Positions 1-9,147 of a stretch of DNA of 13,524 bases are shown here, piece by piece; the first letter of the stretch is position 1, and the number at the start of each line of letters is the position of its first letter. The translations under genes and the position numbers were made by a program. The notes beneath the pieces were generated by a model that was not told where the DNA came from, searched no databases, and saw nothing but the letters and a program-made list of their open reading frames with translations. This DNA is from Agrocybe praecox (lineage: Eukaryota; Basidiomycota; Agaricomycetes; Agaricales; Agrocybaceae): positions 1 through 13,524 of the forward strand of contig CAXHKQ010000156.1 of assembly GCA_964017145.1 (NCBI GenBank), written 5' to 3'.

Positions 1-37
1 ATCTCGCTGCGCGGTCAATCGCTCACTCGCGAATGCA

Positions 38-61
38 CACACGACACGACACGACACGACA
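38..61. repeat. ACACG pentanucleotide microsatellite
   Basis: About four tandem ACACG units lie just upstream of the first coding exon. All frames through it are repeat-driven, so ORFs starting here, such as the one opening with the ATG at 33, should not be trusted as coding. Confidence 0.85.
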
Positions 62-81
62 TATGGCGCTGCCGCGTGCAG

Positions 82-322
82 ACACTTTGTCCACACGCCG
101 CCACGGCGGCCGCGGTGGCGACCGTCGATCCCGCGGATCCGTCGACGACAATGCTGACGCTGTCTTCGGCGTCGCCCGAAGCCAGCACCGTCCGCCTGGC
201 GATGCGCTGCGGCCACGACATGGACTGCTCGGACGCGATTCCGCACAGCCGCTGCTCGATGGACGGGCTGTGCGAGTGCTCGCCGTACCACGTGGCGCTG
301 AACGCCACCACCTGTTTGCCGG
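82..322 (+). CDS. Exon A of secreted Cys-rich, EB/EGF-like module protein (partial gene)
   Basis: This exon codes one extracellular cysteine module. The frame has codons starting at positions equal to 1 modulo 3, and the module runs from Cys at 208-210 to Cys at 313-315. The spacing is C-x5-C-x8-C-x5-C-x-C-x11-C, with an N-glycosylation site (NAT) before the last Cys. Strong GC3 bias begins around 98, and the stretch before the module is Ala/Thr/Ser/Pro-rich and linker-like, or the tail of a signal peptide. The 3' border is well supported: CCG G|GTAAGA leaves one base of a codon (phase 1), and exon B begins with CC, giving Ala at the junction. The 5' border is uncertain. CAG at 79-81 is the best acceptor and is used here (phase 0). 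AAG at 179-181 would give a phase 1 start like the later exons. The frame is also open to base 1, so the exon could extend out of the window. The spacing resembles the EB module of arthropod extracellular proteins; no orthologue name can be given. Confidence 0.72.
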
Positions 323-338
323 GTAAGACAAATAATAA

Positions 339-1484
339 CACTGGGTAACAAAAATCAAGTTATGGCGTATATCAGCCTTCTGTATAAACTTTTCTGATGT
401 GATTTTATCTCCTAATCACGAATCCGAGAAGAAAACATGATTTTCAGGAAGGCTTTCGATGATAATGGCGTAAGTTGTATTTTTCGACATGACCTTAGAT
501 AATTGCCCATATCTCAGGTTTTAATTTTCGCAGGCCAATCTGCCGCACATCAAATGAAAGCTTATTAAAAATTCTACAATTTATGTGAACATTGTTTTTT
601 GATAATGTTGATAGTTTCAGTGTTACCGAAAAACAAAAGTAGGAAATGGTGAGAAAAGTGCAAAAGTGAGGAAAATAAAATCACGTAAACTACATTTTTG
701 TTGATAAAATGCAATATATCACCAGTTATTTTTCTATTGTCTGTCAGCTTCTATTCTTGCGCATCTTTTAAGCTGTCACATGATAATATCTGTGGCTGAA
801 TTCAGGTGTTGTGACTTAGAAACCCTGTGAAAAATGTACCATTTTCGACCATCGAAGGAAAAATCAACTTCTACAAAATAGTTCGTAGACCAAAACTGTA
901 GTATATTTTTTCGAACATCTCACAAATGTTAACAAAACTACATCTTTAGTTTGATTTTTTTTGTTCTCATCAATACATTTTTCTCTAAAAAAAAGTTGAA
1001 CATCTCATAGTTTAACACTGAATAACATTGAAATCTTTCCATAGATATGGCCACATGACAGCTCTAAAGATGCGCAAGAACTCAAGCTAAGAGACAGAAG
1101 AAACAAAATCGGTGATATTCTAAGTTTTAATAACTTAAAAGTTGTTTGCGTGATTTTATTTTTATAATTTTAGCAGTTTTCTCGCTATTTTCCACTTTGG
1201 TTATTCGGTAACACTGAAACTATCAACATCACTTGAAAACAATTTTAATATGAATTGTAGCATATTTAATAAGCTTTCATTTGATGTACGGCAGATTGGC
1301 CTACGAAAATCAAAACATGAGATATGGGCGTTTGTCTGAGGTCATGTCGAAAAATACAACTTACGCCATTATCTTCGAAAGCCTTCCTGAAAATCATTTT
1401 TTCTTCTCGGATTCGTGATTAGGAGATAAAAGCACGTCAGAAAAGTTTATACAGAAGGCTGATAAAAAAAAGTGTCGTCTAGTG
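339..1484. mobile_element. Long foldback DNA transposon relic with CACT ends and TAATAA target duplication
   Basis: The two halves are long imperfect inverted repeats of about 430 bp each (339 to about 780, and about 1050 to 1484), centred near 912. Matching blocks include ATCAGCCTTCTGTATAAACT at 379-398, the TCGACATGACCTTAG region near 485 and the TTGCGCATCTTT region near 757; each has its reverse complement in order on the right. The outer ends read CACTGGG on the left and, on the opposite strand, CACTAGA on the right. The identical hexamer TAATAA flanks both sides (333-338 and 1485-1490) as a target-site duplication. CACTA/EnSpm-type elements have CACT(A/G) ends with 2-3 bp duplications, so TAA may be the true duplication; this assignment is an inference. 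No transposase ORF is present, so it is a non-autonomous element. Confidence 0.85.
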
Positions 1485-1673
1485 TAATAATCAAATCGGT
1501 GCACTTTTTGAGTTGAATTTAAAACAATTTTAGAATGGGAATCTGTTGCAGTAAAAGTTCTTAAGATCTTTATTTTGTTTGTTAAATTTTGAACTAATTC
1601 AGTATATTCCATCATCATTCCATCATATTAAGAGGATTGTGCATCGAATTCTTTGCACTATTATCCATTCATT

Positions 1674-1730
1674 CGTGTATGTTTCATGTCTAGGGTAGGA
1701 ACCCTAGCTCAATAATTTGAAACATACACG
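1674..1730. repeat. Perfect inverted repeat formed by back-to-back transposon ends
   Basis: CGTGTATGTTTCA (1674-1686) is the exact reverse complement of TGAAACATACACG (1718-1730). Inside them CTAGGGT (1690-1696) pairs with ACCCTAG (1701-1707). The right-hand arm is the left terminus of the foldback element at 1701-2382. The left-hand arm looks like an orphan right terminus of the same family, so a second, mostly lost copy probably lay to its left. Confidence 0.8.
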
Positions 1731-2382
1731 TTTTGTAGAAAAAGAAAGAGTCACACACAAGTTTTTATGTTGTAGTTCTGTTATCCAACATCATTGAATT
1801 GAATACGCAAAAATCGTTGAAGAAAAGTCTCAGTCTTCGGTTAAGCGCGTCCAGAAAAGGCCGATTTTTCGAACATCGAACGAATTGACGAAGGAAATTT
1901 TTCAACTTTTTTTTTCCAATGAAAAGGATTTGTGCATAATTCTAGTATACACATATTGCTCTAAGTCACTCCAGTGAGAAGTTGTGGCCTATCAACCGAT
2001 CTCGAAATAATAATATTTTGTATGGAGAGTGGAATAATAAGCCTCCATACCACATTTTCGGATTCGAGTGTGCAAGAGCAATGTGTGTTTACTAAAATCG
2101 AAAGGATGTGAATTTGAGAACGAATCCTATTCATTGAATAAAATGTGGAAAAATTGCCTTCATGGTTATTCGTTCGACATTTCTCTCTATATGAACGGAG
2201 AGGTATTTCTTAGGACATACTCAGCTACATGTAAGACTTGTGTTCAACAATTCTTGAGGATTGAGGAAAAAAAAACTGCATCATTAGATGTGTTGTGTGA
2301 CTCTTACCTTTTCAACAAAACGTAAAAAATTGTGCTTCTTTAGCTGTATGTTCGTGTATGTTTCAAATGAATGAGACTAGTG
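1701..2382. mobile_element. Foldback element, TTTGAAACATACACG family, copy 1
   Basis: The left end reads CTAGCTCAATAATTTGAAAC and then ATACACG. The right end, read on the minus strand, gives CACTAGTCTCATTCATTTGAAAC and then ATACACG. Both are followed by a conserved GAGTCACACA block (1750-1760, and the reverse complement near 2295-2303). Arms extend inward through a degenerate inverted repeat that includes the CGAACAATCG/TTCGTTCGACATT type region. An 85-codon ORF inside (2068-2325) has no recognisable domain and lies in the arm, so I do not call it a gene. No transposase is present. Confidence 0.72.
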
Positions 2383-2735
2383 GATATAGCAAATGACACA
2401 CTTGGGTCATGAATGTAGAATCAGCTCGAGTCCGTTGGTTCGCAACCCAAGATAGACTGCAGTTTTCACTACTTGATCATATCACAAGTATATACATTTA
2501 CAATCTACACACATGTCTACAGCGCGATTGCCAATATCATATATCATTCGCGGACAATGCGCCAAGCGCCAGTGCCAAAGTACCAATTAGCGTCTCATAA
2601 AATGCTAATAAACTCGCTCCAACGAACGCGACTAACCATCATCAATCGCTATTTGCTCTTCTAATACCGTCTTCTTTTGCGCTCACATCACGCACATCCT
2701 CCTCTGACGACGCATCCATCCCGATCGACGAGCAG

Positions 2736-2867
2736 CCCAACTGCTGGGCAGCGAGTGCCAGCTGGACGAGCAGTGCACGATGAAGGTGGCCAACAGCAGC
2801 TGTGCGGCCGGGGCGTGTCGCTGTGTCGCCGGTTTTCTGCAGTTCCGGAAGCACACGTGCCTGTCGG
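2736..2867 (+). CDS. Exon B: second Cys-rich EB/EGF-like module
   Basis: The exon is exactly 132 bases (44 codons) with phase 1 at both ends, so it can be skipped or duplicated without changing frame. The split first codon is G|CC (Ala), followed by AQLLGSEC. The Cys pattern, from 2756-2758 to 2858-2860, is C-x5-C-x8-C-x4-C-x-C-x11-C. It matches exon A except for one residue fewer between Cys3 and Cys4. A glycosylation site (NSS) precedes Cys3. The acceptor is CGACGAGCAG|CC and the donor is TCG G|GTGAGT, a near-consensus insect donor. GC content is much higher than in the flanking sequence. Six cysteines suggest three disulphides and an extracellular location. The ligand and function are unknown. 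Confidence 0.88.
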
Positions 2868-3415
2868 GTGAGTCTTCGTCTTCTTCTTCGTCGTCGATGT
2901 CGCGTTGGCTGCGCGGTCGGTTTCTAGTATAGTTATTATGCGGCAATGCGTAGGGCATGCCCGCGTTGATTTTTTCTGTTGTTGCATAAGTGCCCTCATG
3001 GTAAACGATGCGACGCGCTCGTGTAAGGTACATCCCAGAGGACCACCTAACACGAGTGCAGTGCGCAATGTGCATGGAGTATTTTTGTCACGAAACGCTG
3101 CATCATTAAGTCGAGCACATCTATCGAATGAGAACAATCGCTGCAGTATGCGCGTGTGTGTGTGCTACTGAAGATAAGCTGTTTATAACAACTGTATAGT
3201 GCACATTATTATGCTCATCGCTCGCGCGGTAACAATTTCATTCATATGCGCAACAGTGCGCAAGGCACACAGCACACACTCTCAGACTGAGATATCATGC
3301 TGCTCACAACACCAGAACAATGATGCAACCGTCGTCGTCGTCTTCGTTGTCGGCGGCAGCGGCGTGCATGCCGCTAATTGTGCCGTTATTTAAAATGTAT
3401 GCAATTGTATGATAA

Positions 3416-3430
3416 ATGATGATGATGATG
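3416..3430. repeat. ATG/GAT trinucleotide microsatellite
   Basis: Five tandem ATG units lie in intron 2. Confidence 0.85.
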
Positions 3431-3601
3431 TCGGCGCATTCTCGGCATGCGCGACCTGTCCGTGTGTATGTGTACGTATGTTCTTTGCACGCGAAATGAC
3501 AAAGTCGACGTAAGCCGCAGAGCGATACCATCGCATAAGTGTGTTTGTGTGTGTGGCATCGAGCGGTATCATCATTGCACATGGCACATATCATATGCTG
3601 C

Positions 3602-3648
3602 GCAGTGTTCAGTGTGCAGTGCAGTGTGTGCAGTGTGCAGCAGAGTGC
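3602..3648. repeat. CAGTGTG-type degenerate tandem repeat
   Basis: Repeated CAGTG and CAGTGTG words occupy this tract, including CAGTGCAGTGTGTGCAGTGT. It is a short degenerate tandem repeat with no coding support. Confidence 0.75.
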
Positions 3649-3896
3649 GCTTACCAAGAACGAGTGCGAGCTCGCTCATCGACGCGAGCCCGGCTCACAG
3701 TGTCAGACATCCGAAGGCACGCGCGACTCGCGTCGCTGCAATGAATTATTATGAGAACGCCAGGCAAGCTGGCAGGACAGTGCTGTGCAGTATGTCCTGA
3801 ACATGTGACTGCAGTTGATTTCACTTGATTCTTAACATGACAATTTTGATGATCAACTTATAGAACTGCAGTGATTCAGATGAACTGACAAGATAT

Positions 3897-4572
3897 CTAC
3901 TAGTCTAGATCATTATTTTGAAACATGTTTAATTTTCGGTTCATATTTATATTTTTAATGATGCAGATTTTTCAAGAAAACACTACTTTAACCGTTATGA
4001 AAAAATCGTTGTAGTAAAATCTCAACCCCCTCTAATGGCAGAGTTTTTACTGATTATTCTGAAAACATGCACCATAACGATTTTCGTACATTTTTCGAAT
4101 GATGAGGAAATGTGCTCAGTTTCATTACATTTCATTTGATTACTCACGTATTGTTCTAAGTCAATCTATAAAAAAGTTATGATCCCTCAACCAAACATCG
4201 AACACGAAACACGAGAAATATTCTATTTCACTCTACATACGAAATATCCGTGTTTCGTCAACGGTTTATAGGACATAACTTTTTACAGGTTCAACTTGGA
4301 ACAATAAAAATTTACTCAAATGAAAAGTAATTGCATTGAACACGAATCCTCATCACTTAAAAAAATGTACGAAAATCTGTATAGATTATTATCTTTTTTT
4401 TCCAATAGAAAAGGCTCCACCATTGGATGCGGATACTACTTTTCTCAAACGATTTGTTGATAGAAAATATGTTTGTGGTTTCTTATCAAAAATGCATCAT
4501 TAATATTGTGTGTGCAATTGTCCGTTCTCCTATAATTTGAGAATGTTTCAAATTAATAAGCTAGGGTAATAG
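3897..4572. mobile_element. Foldback element, TTTGAAACATACACG family, copy 2
   Basis: The left terminus is CTACTAGTCTAGATCATT followed by ATTTTGAAACATG. The right terminus on the minus strand is CTATTACCCTAGCTTATTAA followed by TTTGAAACAT. Inverted-repeat arms run almost to the centre near 4215. For example, AATGATGCAGATTTTTC near 3957 pairs with AAAAATGCATCATTA near 4487, and CATTTTTCGAATGATGAGG near 4090 pairs with the CCTCATCACTTAAAA region near 4345. It is 676 bp with no transposase ORF and closely related to the copy at 12994-13381. Confidence 0.8.
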
Positions 4573-5056
4573 AAACCGGCTGCAAATATGAACTGAAACT
4601 TTTTGAATCGTATCCCAGGCATAATGCGGGATGGAAACATGCTCAGTGGCGTTGGGAGAAACTTGGTTCTTAAAAATGTTTCAGGAAAACATGACTTTCA
4701 AATCAAAATATATTAAATTTATTTGTTAAGCTTTACAACTATGTATATTTCTGTAGCAACTGTATGACATATGACATATAGTGGTGTAATGCTATCATAC
4801 GATCTCACACGATGACGACACTCACAATCGTGCCCTGCGCTGCGCAGGTATTTGTCGCACAGCAATTGTGTGCGTGCGTTTGTGTCATCGACCGACGACC
4901 GGCGAGTTCTCATTGAGAAAATTGCCGCAAGAACGTACAAAACAATACCGCAGCGAGTACGAATCACGACGTCACTTGCCGAACACGGAGACGGTGTGCA
5001 TTATTTAGACGCACGTTAGACGCACACGCAAAACAATCATATAAACTCTCACACAT
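4573..5056. other. Non-coding intronic sequence, AT-rich then GC-rich
   Basis: The left half to about 4720 is AT-rich with no recognised repeat. The right half is of the CG/CA-rich unique type. A minus-strand 82-codon reading frame at 4719-4967 starts with a hydrophobic, signal-like stretch but has GTG, not ATG, at its start and an in-frame stop a short way upstream. I see nothing else here. Confidence 0.55.
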
Positions 5057-5058
5057 TA

Positions 5059-6356
5059 CAGGGAGCGAGGTATGAAGTGTTACACCGCAAAATCCTTATA
5101 TCTCGCTCATTTGTAAACATTTGAACTTGGATTTTTAGCACGATATTGTATACATCATCATTTATATTAATTTCATCACAATTTTTCATGACACCAATGT
5201 TCGAGCCTTTTATGCCTCATAGAATTGCGATTAACATACGTTGCGCTGCTCGATCGACATGTATGCGATGTGCCGCCGATTCTCGATTAAATATGGACAT
5301 TTCGTTAGTTCTTGTTTTTGCGTTTTCTAGATGACATTTTTACCTTCAGAAAGCTTTGAGAGGAACCGTCTTTCGATATCCGATCTGGTTGAGGCAGAGC
5401 CAAAGATACTGAAAATATATGCAGTGAAAATCGTTTTTTTCTCTTAAATTTGTTTTCCGAGTGTTTTGAGCGATGATGCGCGTTCTGTTGGGATCTGAAT
5501 GACATTTAATCGAACCAAGTGAGTTCCTACGACATCATCAATAATTTTGGCATCATAGGACCTTACATAAACGGGCCTAGTTTGAGGCTATGGTCGATGG
5601 TAACGTGAAAAATGAGTTTTCCAGCAGTCAAGCGAAAAAAAATATGATTCAAAGATGGCCCTTGTTTTCTCGGTGGCCACTTTTTGTTATAAATGTTCTT
5701 AAGACCTTTCTTTCGAACCTACAAAATAACTTTTATCGATATCGAACTCTAAACCCCTTAGAATATACTCATCCTGGAGGAACATGTGAAAACCACGCCA
5801 CGAGCGAGCTTGAATTTAAAATCCACTGTTTTTCTCAGACAACACGTTCCGACTTCGCCCTAAGACCTCGAATTTTTTAATATTCAATGAACTCGAGCGG
5901 AAGATCAATTTAAAGCAAAATATGAATGATTCAGGTCGATAGGTCCAGATTTATAGTCATACTCTTCGGATTCAGCTGAATTATAATGGTAAACTTTCGA
6001 TTTATCTTGTGACAATGCCTAGAATGCTTCCGACATCTATTTATGTGTTTTGTGGAGCCTTTAGTATCGTTATTACATAATGTGAAAGAAAATACCGAAT
6101 TAAAGTTATAGGTCTGGAATTAGAACGCGCGAACGATAGTCCGTTTCGATTTCCAACCTGAAAATACGATTTGTCTTCGTCACGTATTTTCTTTTTATCA
6201 ATATCTTTCGCAGCGATGAACTTGGAACCAAAATATTTCCACAGAATATGAAGGACACAATAAGACACGAATTTCAAGAAAACACAGCCCGCTAGGACAA
6301 CTGGTTTAGCCTCTATAGACAAGTGAAGTTGGTAACACTTCATCCCTCGCTCCCTG
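5059..6356. mobile_element. TA-flanked DNA transposon relic (Tc1/mariner-like size), 1298 bp
   Basis: The terminal inverted repeats are CAGGGAGCGAGGTATGAAGT then GTTAC at 5059-5083 and, on the minus strand from 6356, CAGGGAGCGAGGGATGAAGT then GTTAC, with one mismatch over about 25 bases. TA dinucleotides flank both ends (5057-5058, 6357-6358). The TA duplication and the 1.3-kb length fit Tc1/mariner elements. The interior reading frames, at most 96 codons forward at 5590-5880 and 112 codons reverse at 6041-6379, show no D,D-E/D transposase motif that I recognise. The element is therefore decayed or non-autonomous, and the superfamily is an inference. Confidence 0.75.
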
Positions 6357-6586
6357 TAGAGACGCGCCGACGCCGTCATTCAATAAAACCCGTCGCAATG
6401 AATTTCCATGCGGAATTAATAGAGAAATGTGTGCATCGCGCAGCATGTCTGTGTGAAAGATTCTAATGTTTGGTTTTTACCGCTCGAGTGCAATGCGGTG
6501 TGGTTTTTGCATTTGCGCGCGCACGCTCGCGTCTAAATGTAACGGTTGCGGGCCATGTGCACCTCGCGCAAATGCGGTTCGTTTAC

Positions 6587-6613
6587 CTGTGTGTGTGTGT
6601 GTATGTGTGTGTG
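6587..6613. repeat. GT dinucleotide microsatellite
   Basis: Imperfect (GT)n tract interrupted by one TATG unit. Confidence 0.9.
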
Positions 6614-7636
6614 CGCACGTGTACACGCGTGCCAATAATATATATAATAATAATAAGCAACCACGAGCGGCTTTTCGCCACAAACACAGACACCAGCATC
6701 AGGCGCCGTAGACAAACACGGATTTTCTGCACACAGACACCGCACTCTGAAGTGTACTTAAACTAAAGTAATACGACTGTGTGGCTGGCTCTGGTGTCCG
6801 TATGAGCACGAACAACGTTGGCATGGCCGCGTAATTCTTCGCGTGGTTCTTGCAGTAGAACGGCAATTTATTAGCGCATTGTGGTGAGATCGCTGCTGAG
6901 ACTGTGAGTTCGAAATTCCTAATTGATGATCATCATTCGCGTTTACTCCTTCTGAATTCTTCTGATTGCGAATAAAGCACAATGAAGACACTGCTCCGAC
7001 CTCCGACAAAGTGCGTCATTAATCGTATTACGAACATACACACATACATTTCGAGATACAAATCTTTATTGTGTTTTGATCGAAATATAATGATATTATC
7101 TTGAGTATTCAACAGAGGCTACCGCTGAAGAATGAGAACATCAACGTATTACACAGTGATAAAATATTATGTCTGTCATTGACTGAATAGCTCGTTGAAG
7201 ACATCGTCGTCGGCTCGGCTTAACGGAGCATACATTTGTGCTGTATATGTGTGTGTGTTCTCAATAAAAATGCACAGCGCATACACATCGCAACACCGAA
7301 ATTCACGTTCGCCAAACAAAAGGCTCGCACGACGAGCGTTAGCGCGCAACTTTCGTTGTGCTGTGGTGTATTCTTGTGTTTCGTTTGTGTCTGTATGCGG
7401 CGATGTTCTCGCGACTCGCGACCCCGCGCGACGACGTGACACACGCTGTGCGCGACTAATGCGCGCACGCTCCAGTCACCGGTATTGTCCCACGAAAAAG
7501 AAAGAAATTCGGATACGCGGCGCGGAGCAGCACCATTCAACTGTGAAGAAATCGGGTCAAATGTTTCGCGCTCGATGCGCGACGTGCCAGCCAACATCAT
7601 GATGCTATGTGTTTTATGTTTGTTCTCACTCGGTCG

Positions 7637-7651
7637 GTGTGTGTGTGTGTT
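7637..7651. repeat. GT dinucleotide microsatellite
   Basis: (GT)n tract of about seven units. It is followed after some 30 bases by a CA tract, so the two can pair as an inverted repeat. Confidence 0.9.
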
Positions 7652-7683
7652 CATTTCGCGGTCAACCGCTCATTACACACTCA

Positions 7684-7705
7684 ACACACACACACACACA
7701 CACAC
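7684..7705. repeat. CA dinucleotide microsatellite
   Basis: (AC)n tract of about eleven units, partner of the nearby GT tract on its left. Confidence 0.9.
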
Positions 7706-8219
7706 TCGACGATCGCTCCGCCGCAAACATGCAAAACGACGACCGGTACTGTACATCGGATATGCTAGCCGCGAGTCACACGAACACAAAAATAAAACAC
7801 GGCACACGGCCACAGAAAGAATGAGCAATGAATACTGTACACACTCTATCAATAAAGCAATTAGATTCGCGCGCGCACGCAAACAGCGTAAACTCGACAA
7901 ACTTCTTACTTATGCGCACGCGTGCGCGTGTGCGTGCACGCAGAGAACGACGACGATGTCGATGTGCCTGTGTGTTTATGGGCAGAATAATCATAGCACC
8001 ACATAGTTCTTAATCGCATACATTGACGAGGCGCGAGCGCGCGCGAATCAATCGGCCGTCACAGCACTCGCGCGCATTGGTTTATGCACAAGCGACGCGC
8101 GACGAAAACGTTCGCACACCGATCGTCGTTTTCGTTGCGTATGCGATGTAGCGAAATCATTTCAATTTCGCATTCACAGCACATCGTCGGGAGCGATCAT
8201 CGCATCACACCGTTCTGTG

Positions 8220-8237
8220 TGCTGTGTGTGTGTGTGC
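8220..8237. repeat. GT dinucleotide microsatellite
   Basis: (TG)n tract with one CTG interruption. On the minus strand it forms the Thr-His repeat at the end of the frame that continues from the 26-bp repeat at 8292. Confidence 0.85.
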
Positions 8238-8291
8238 ACAATGACGCATAGCACGATTCCACGTGAAACGGTGGCTCAAAATACATACAGC

Positions 8292-8317
8292 ATTTGTCAT
8301 ACACACTCAAATCATAC
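8292..8317. repeat. 26-bp direct repeat, left copy, flanking a transposon block
   Basis: This copy matches 9893-9918 at 25 of 26 positions; the one difference is A here against G there in CTCAAATC/CTCAGATC. The right edge of this copy abuts the terminus of a foldback element copy. The pair brackets about 1575 bp of AT-rich transposon sequence inside otherwise GC-richer intron, as a target-site duplication or repair duplication would. Confidence 0.85.
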
Positions 8318-8435
8318 TAATTTAGCTCATTAATTTGAAACATACACGAAATTGTGATTTTTTTACGTTTTGTATGAAAATTAAGAGTCACACAAAATAT
8401 GTAATGATGCATTTTGTTCGATAAATATTCTTCTA
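8314..8435. mobile_element. Foldback element, TTTGAAACATACACG family, truncated copy 3
   Basis: The left terminus ATACTAATTTAGCTCATTAA, TTTGAAACATACACG and the following AGAGTCACACA and AATGATGCATTTTGTTC blocks match the left arms of the copies at 1701, 3897 and 12994. Homology stops where the TA-flanked element begins at 8438. No right arm is recognisable beyond 9148, so this copy is truncated. Confidence 0.72.
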
Positions 8436-8437
8436 TA

Positions 8438-9145
8438 CAGCGTGACCAGAAATATTCCGGACTAACGTTTTGTAGCGTAATTCCTTCAGATAGTTACATA
8501 TATCTAGTCGGTTCCGTAGTGGCTTCGATGCGTGGCGATGTACGACGCACTTATTTATCCGATAAATACGACCTCCCGCACTGTGTTACCACTTTGCTAA
8601 ACGGCTCGTTGGTCAGCGCTGAGACCTTTTGGAATGCCCGCGGAAAGTCCGCGGAAGCATGATGCTCTGAAAAAAGGTCTGGTCGATACATCTTGGTTGA
8701 ATTTGAGACTTTTTTCCACGAACACAAGGCATTTTTTTACTTTGGCGCAAATTCCAGCCCTAAGTGCACAGTGCACATGTTCGGTCGTTTCCATTATTGT
8801 GCCCTTGTTCATCAGTGAGCATTTTCACGTCTTTGAATGCAATACATTCACATTTCTGAGCAGCGGCACATAATTTTTATTTATATTTCTTTGAGCCCTA
8901 ACTCGCTTGTTTTTGAAAGTGAGGCGCTGCACTTTTGTGGTTTGAATACCTTGATTATATGTTCAAAAATTTCGATTCTCGATTTCTTCCAATCTCACGA
9001 GCAATCTGAAGAAGGACCGCTTCTAACTGGGTTTAACGAAATGTCAAATTCATACAATCTCATATGATACAACAAAGGCAAAACAATGAGCTGCCATGGT
9101 GGTAGGCTGCCCCAAATGTTGTCCGGGTTATTTCTGGTCACCCGG
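8438..9145. mobile_element. TA-flanked Tc1/mariner-type relic, 708 bp
   Basis: The left end reads CAGCGTGACCAGAAATATTC then CGGAC. The right end on the minus strand reads CCGGGTGACCAGAAATAACC then CGGAC, 21 of 25 identical. TA flanks both sides (8436-8437, 9146-9147). The shared GTGACCAGAAATA core with TA duplication suggests a Tc1/mariner-like element. Reading frames inside are at most 82 codons, on either strand, with no transposase signature that I can identify, so it is non-autonomous or decayed. It interrupts or abuts the truncated foldback copy on its left. Confidence 0.72.
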
Positions 9146-9147
9146 TA

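Larger units (their letters stand above)
323..2735 (+). other. Intron 1 (phase 1, 2413 bp)
   Basis: The donor is GTAAGA at 323 and the acceptor is GAGCAG ending at 2735, preceded by a moderately pyrimidine-rich run (2670-2725). The intron is AT-rich and mostly transposon relics: a foldback element at 339-1484 and a second foldback family member at 1701-2382. I see no gene or recognisable repeat in 1491-1673 or in 2383-2735. Confidence 0.8.
2868..3896. other. Non-coding intronic block rich in GT/CA and short tandem repeats
   Basis: This stretch is GC-richer than the surrounding transposons. It contains several short GT runs (3152-3165, 3466-3480, 3539-3555), GTC and ATG triplet runs, and a CAGTGTG-rich tract. 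ORFs here, for example the 117-codon one at 3447-3800, owe their cysteines and histidines to the dinucleotide runs and show no domain. No gene is supported. Confidence 0.6.
6359..8291. other. CG- and CA/GT-rich unique intronic block, no gene seen
   Basis: This is nearly 2 kb without an identifiable transposon. It has frequent CG dinucleotides, runs of CGCGCG (8034-8044, 8070-8076) and at least three CA/GT microsatellites. Open frames of up to 173 codons (7485-8006) are rich in Thr-His and Cys-Val repeats produced by the CA/GT tracts, and there is no matching signal of codon bias or of splice-bounded domains. It may hold intronic regulatory elements, but no specific binding-site cluster can be claimed by eye. 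Confidence 0.5.
8197..8317 (-). pseudogene. Candidate displaced 3' part of the nested minus-strand gene
   Basis: Reading leftwards from the 26-bp repeat copy, in the register shared with the copy at 9893-9918, the frame continues past AAA as TGC TGT ATG TAT and stays open for about 32 codons to a TGA at 8199-8197. It includes four Cys (KCCMYFEPPF, then VESCYASLC) before running into the CA microsatellite as a Thr-His repeat. If the block between the repeats is an insertion, this was the original downstream coding sequence. The microsatellite tail makes the final ten or so codons doubtful. Confidence 0.3.

Noticed and set aside
2068..2325. 85-codon plus-strand frame inside the foldback element
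   Set aside because: It lies in the inverted-repeat arm of a non-autonomous element, with no recognisable domain or codon bias.
2683..3137. Minus-strand frames of 130 and 149 codons over exon B
   Set aside because: They are antisense shadows of the GC-rich exon B and of its CG-rich flank, with no signal peptide, motif or promoter.
3447..3800. 117-codon Cys-rich frame that could look like another Cys-module exon
   Set aside because: Cys spacing does not match the C-x5-C-x8-C pattern. The cysteines come from TGTG repeats, and no phase 1 acceptor/donor pair brackets it.
4719..4967. Minus-strand 82-codon frame with a hydrophobic, signal-like N-terminus and Cys residues
   Set aside because: It begins with GTG, no in-frame ATG precedes the hydrophobic stretch before an upstream stop, and no initiator or clear splice acceptor is evident. 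It is probably chance.
7485..8006. 173-codon plus-strand open frame
   Set aside because: It is built largely from CA/GT microsatellites (Thr-His and Cys-Val runs), has no codon bias or domain, and overlaps equally long frames on the other strand.
8098..8145. Inverted ACGAAAACG/CGTTTTCGT words as a possible operator
   Set aside because: Only nine paired bases with a loose spacer in a CG-rich region; no known factor site matches convincingly.
8638..8654. CCGCGGA-AAG-TCCGCGG hairpin
   Set aside because: A perfect 7-bp stem, but short and inside a decayed transposon; it could easily be chance or internal element structure.
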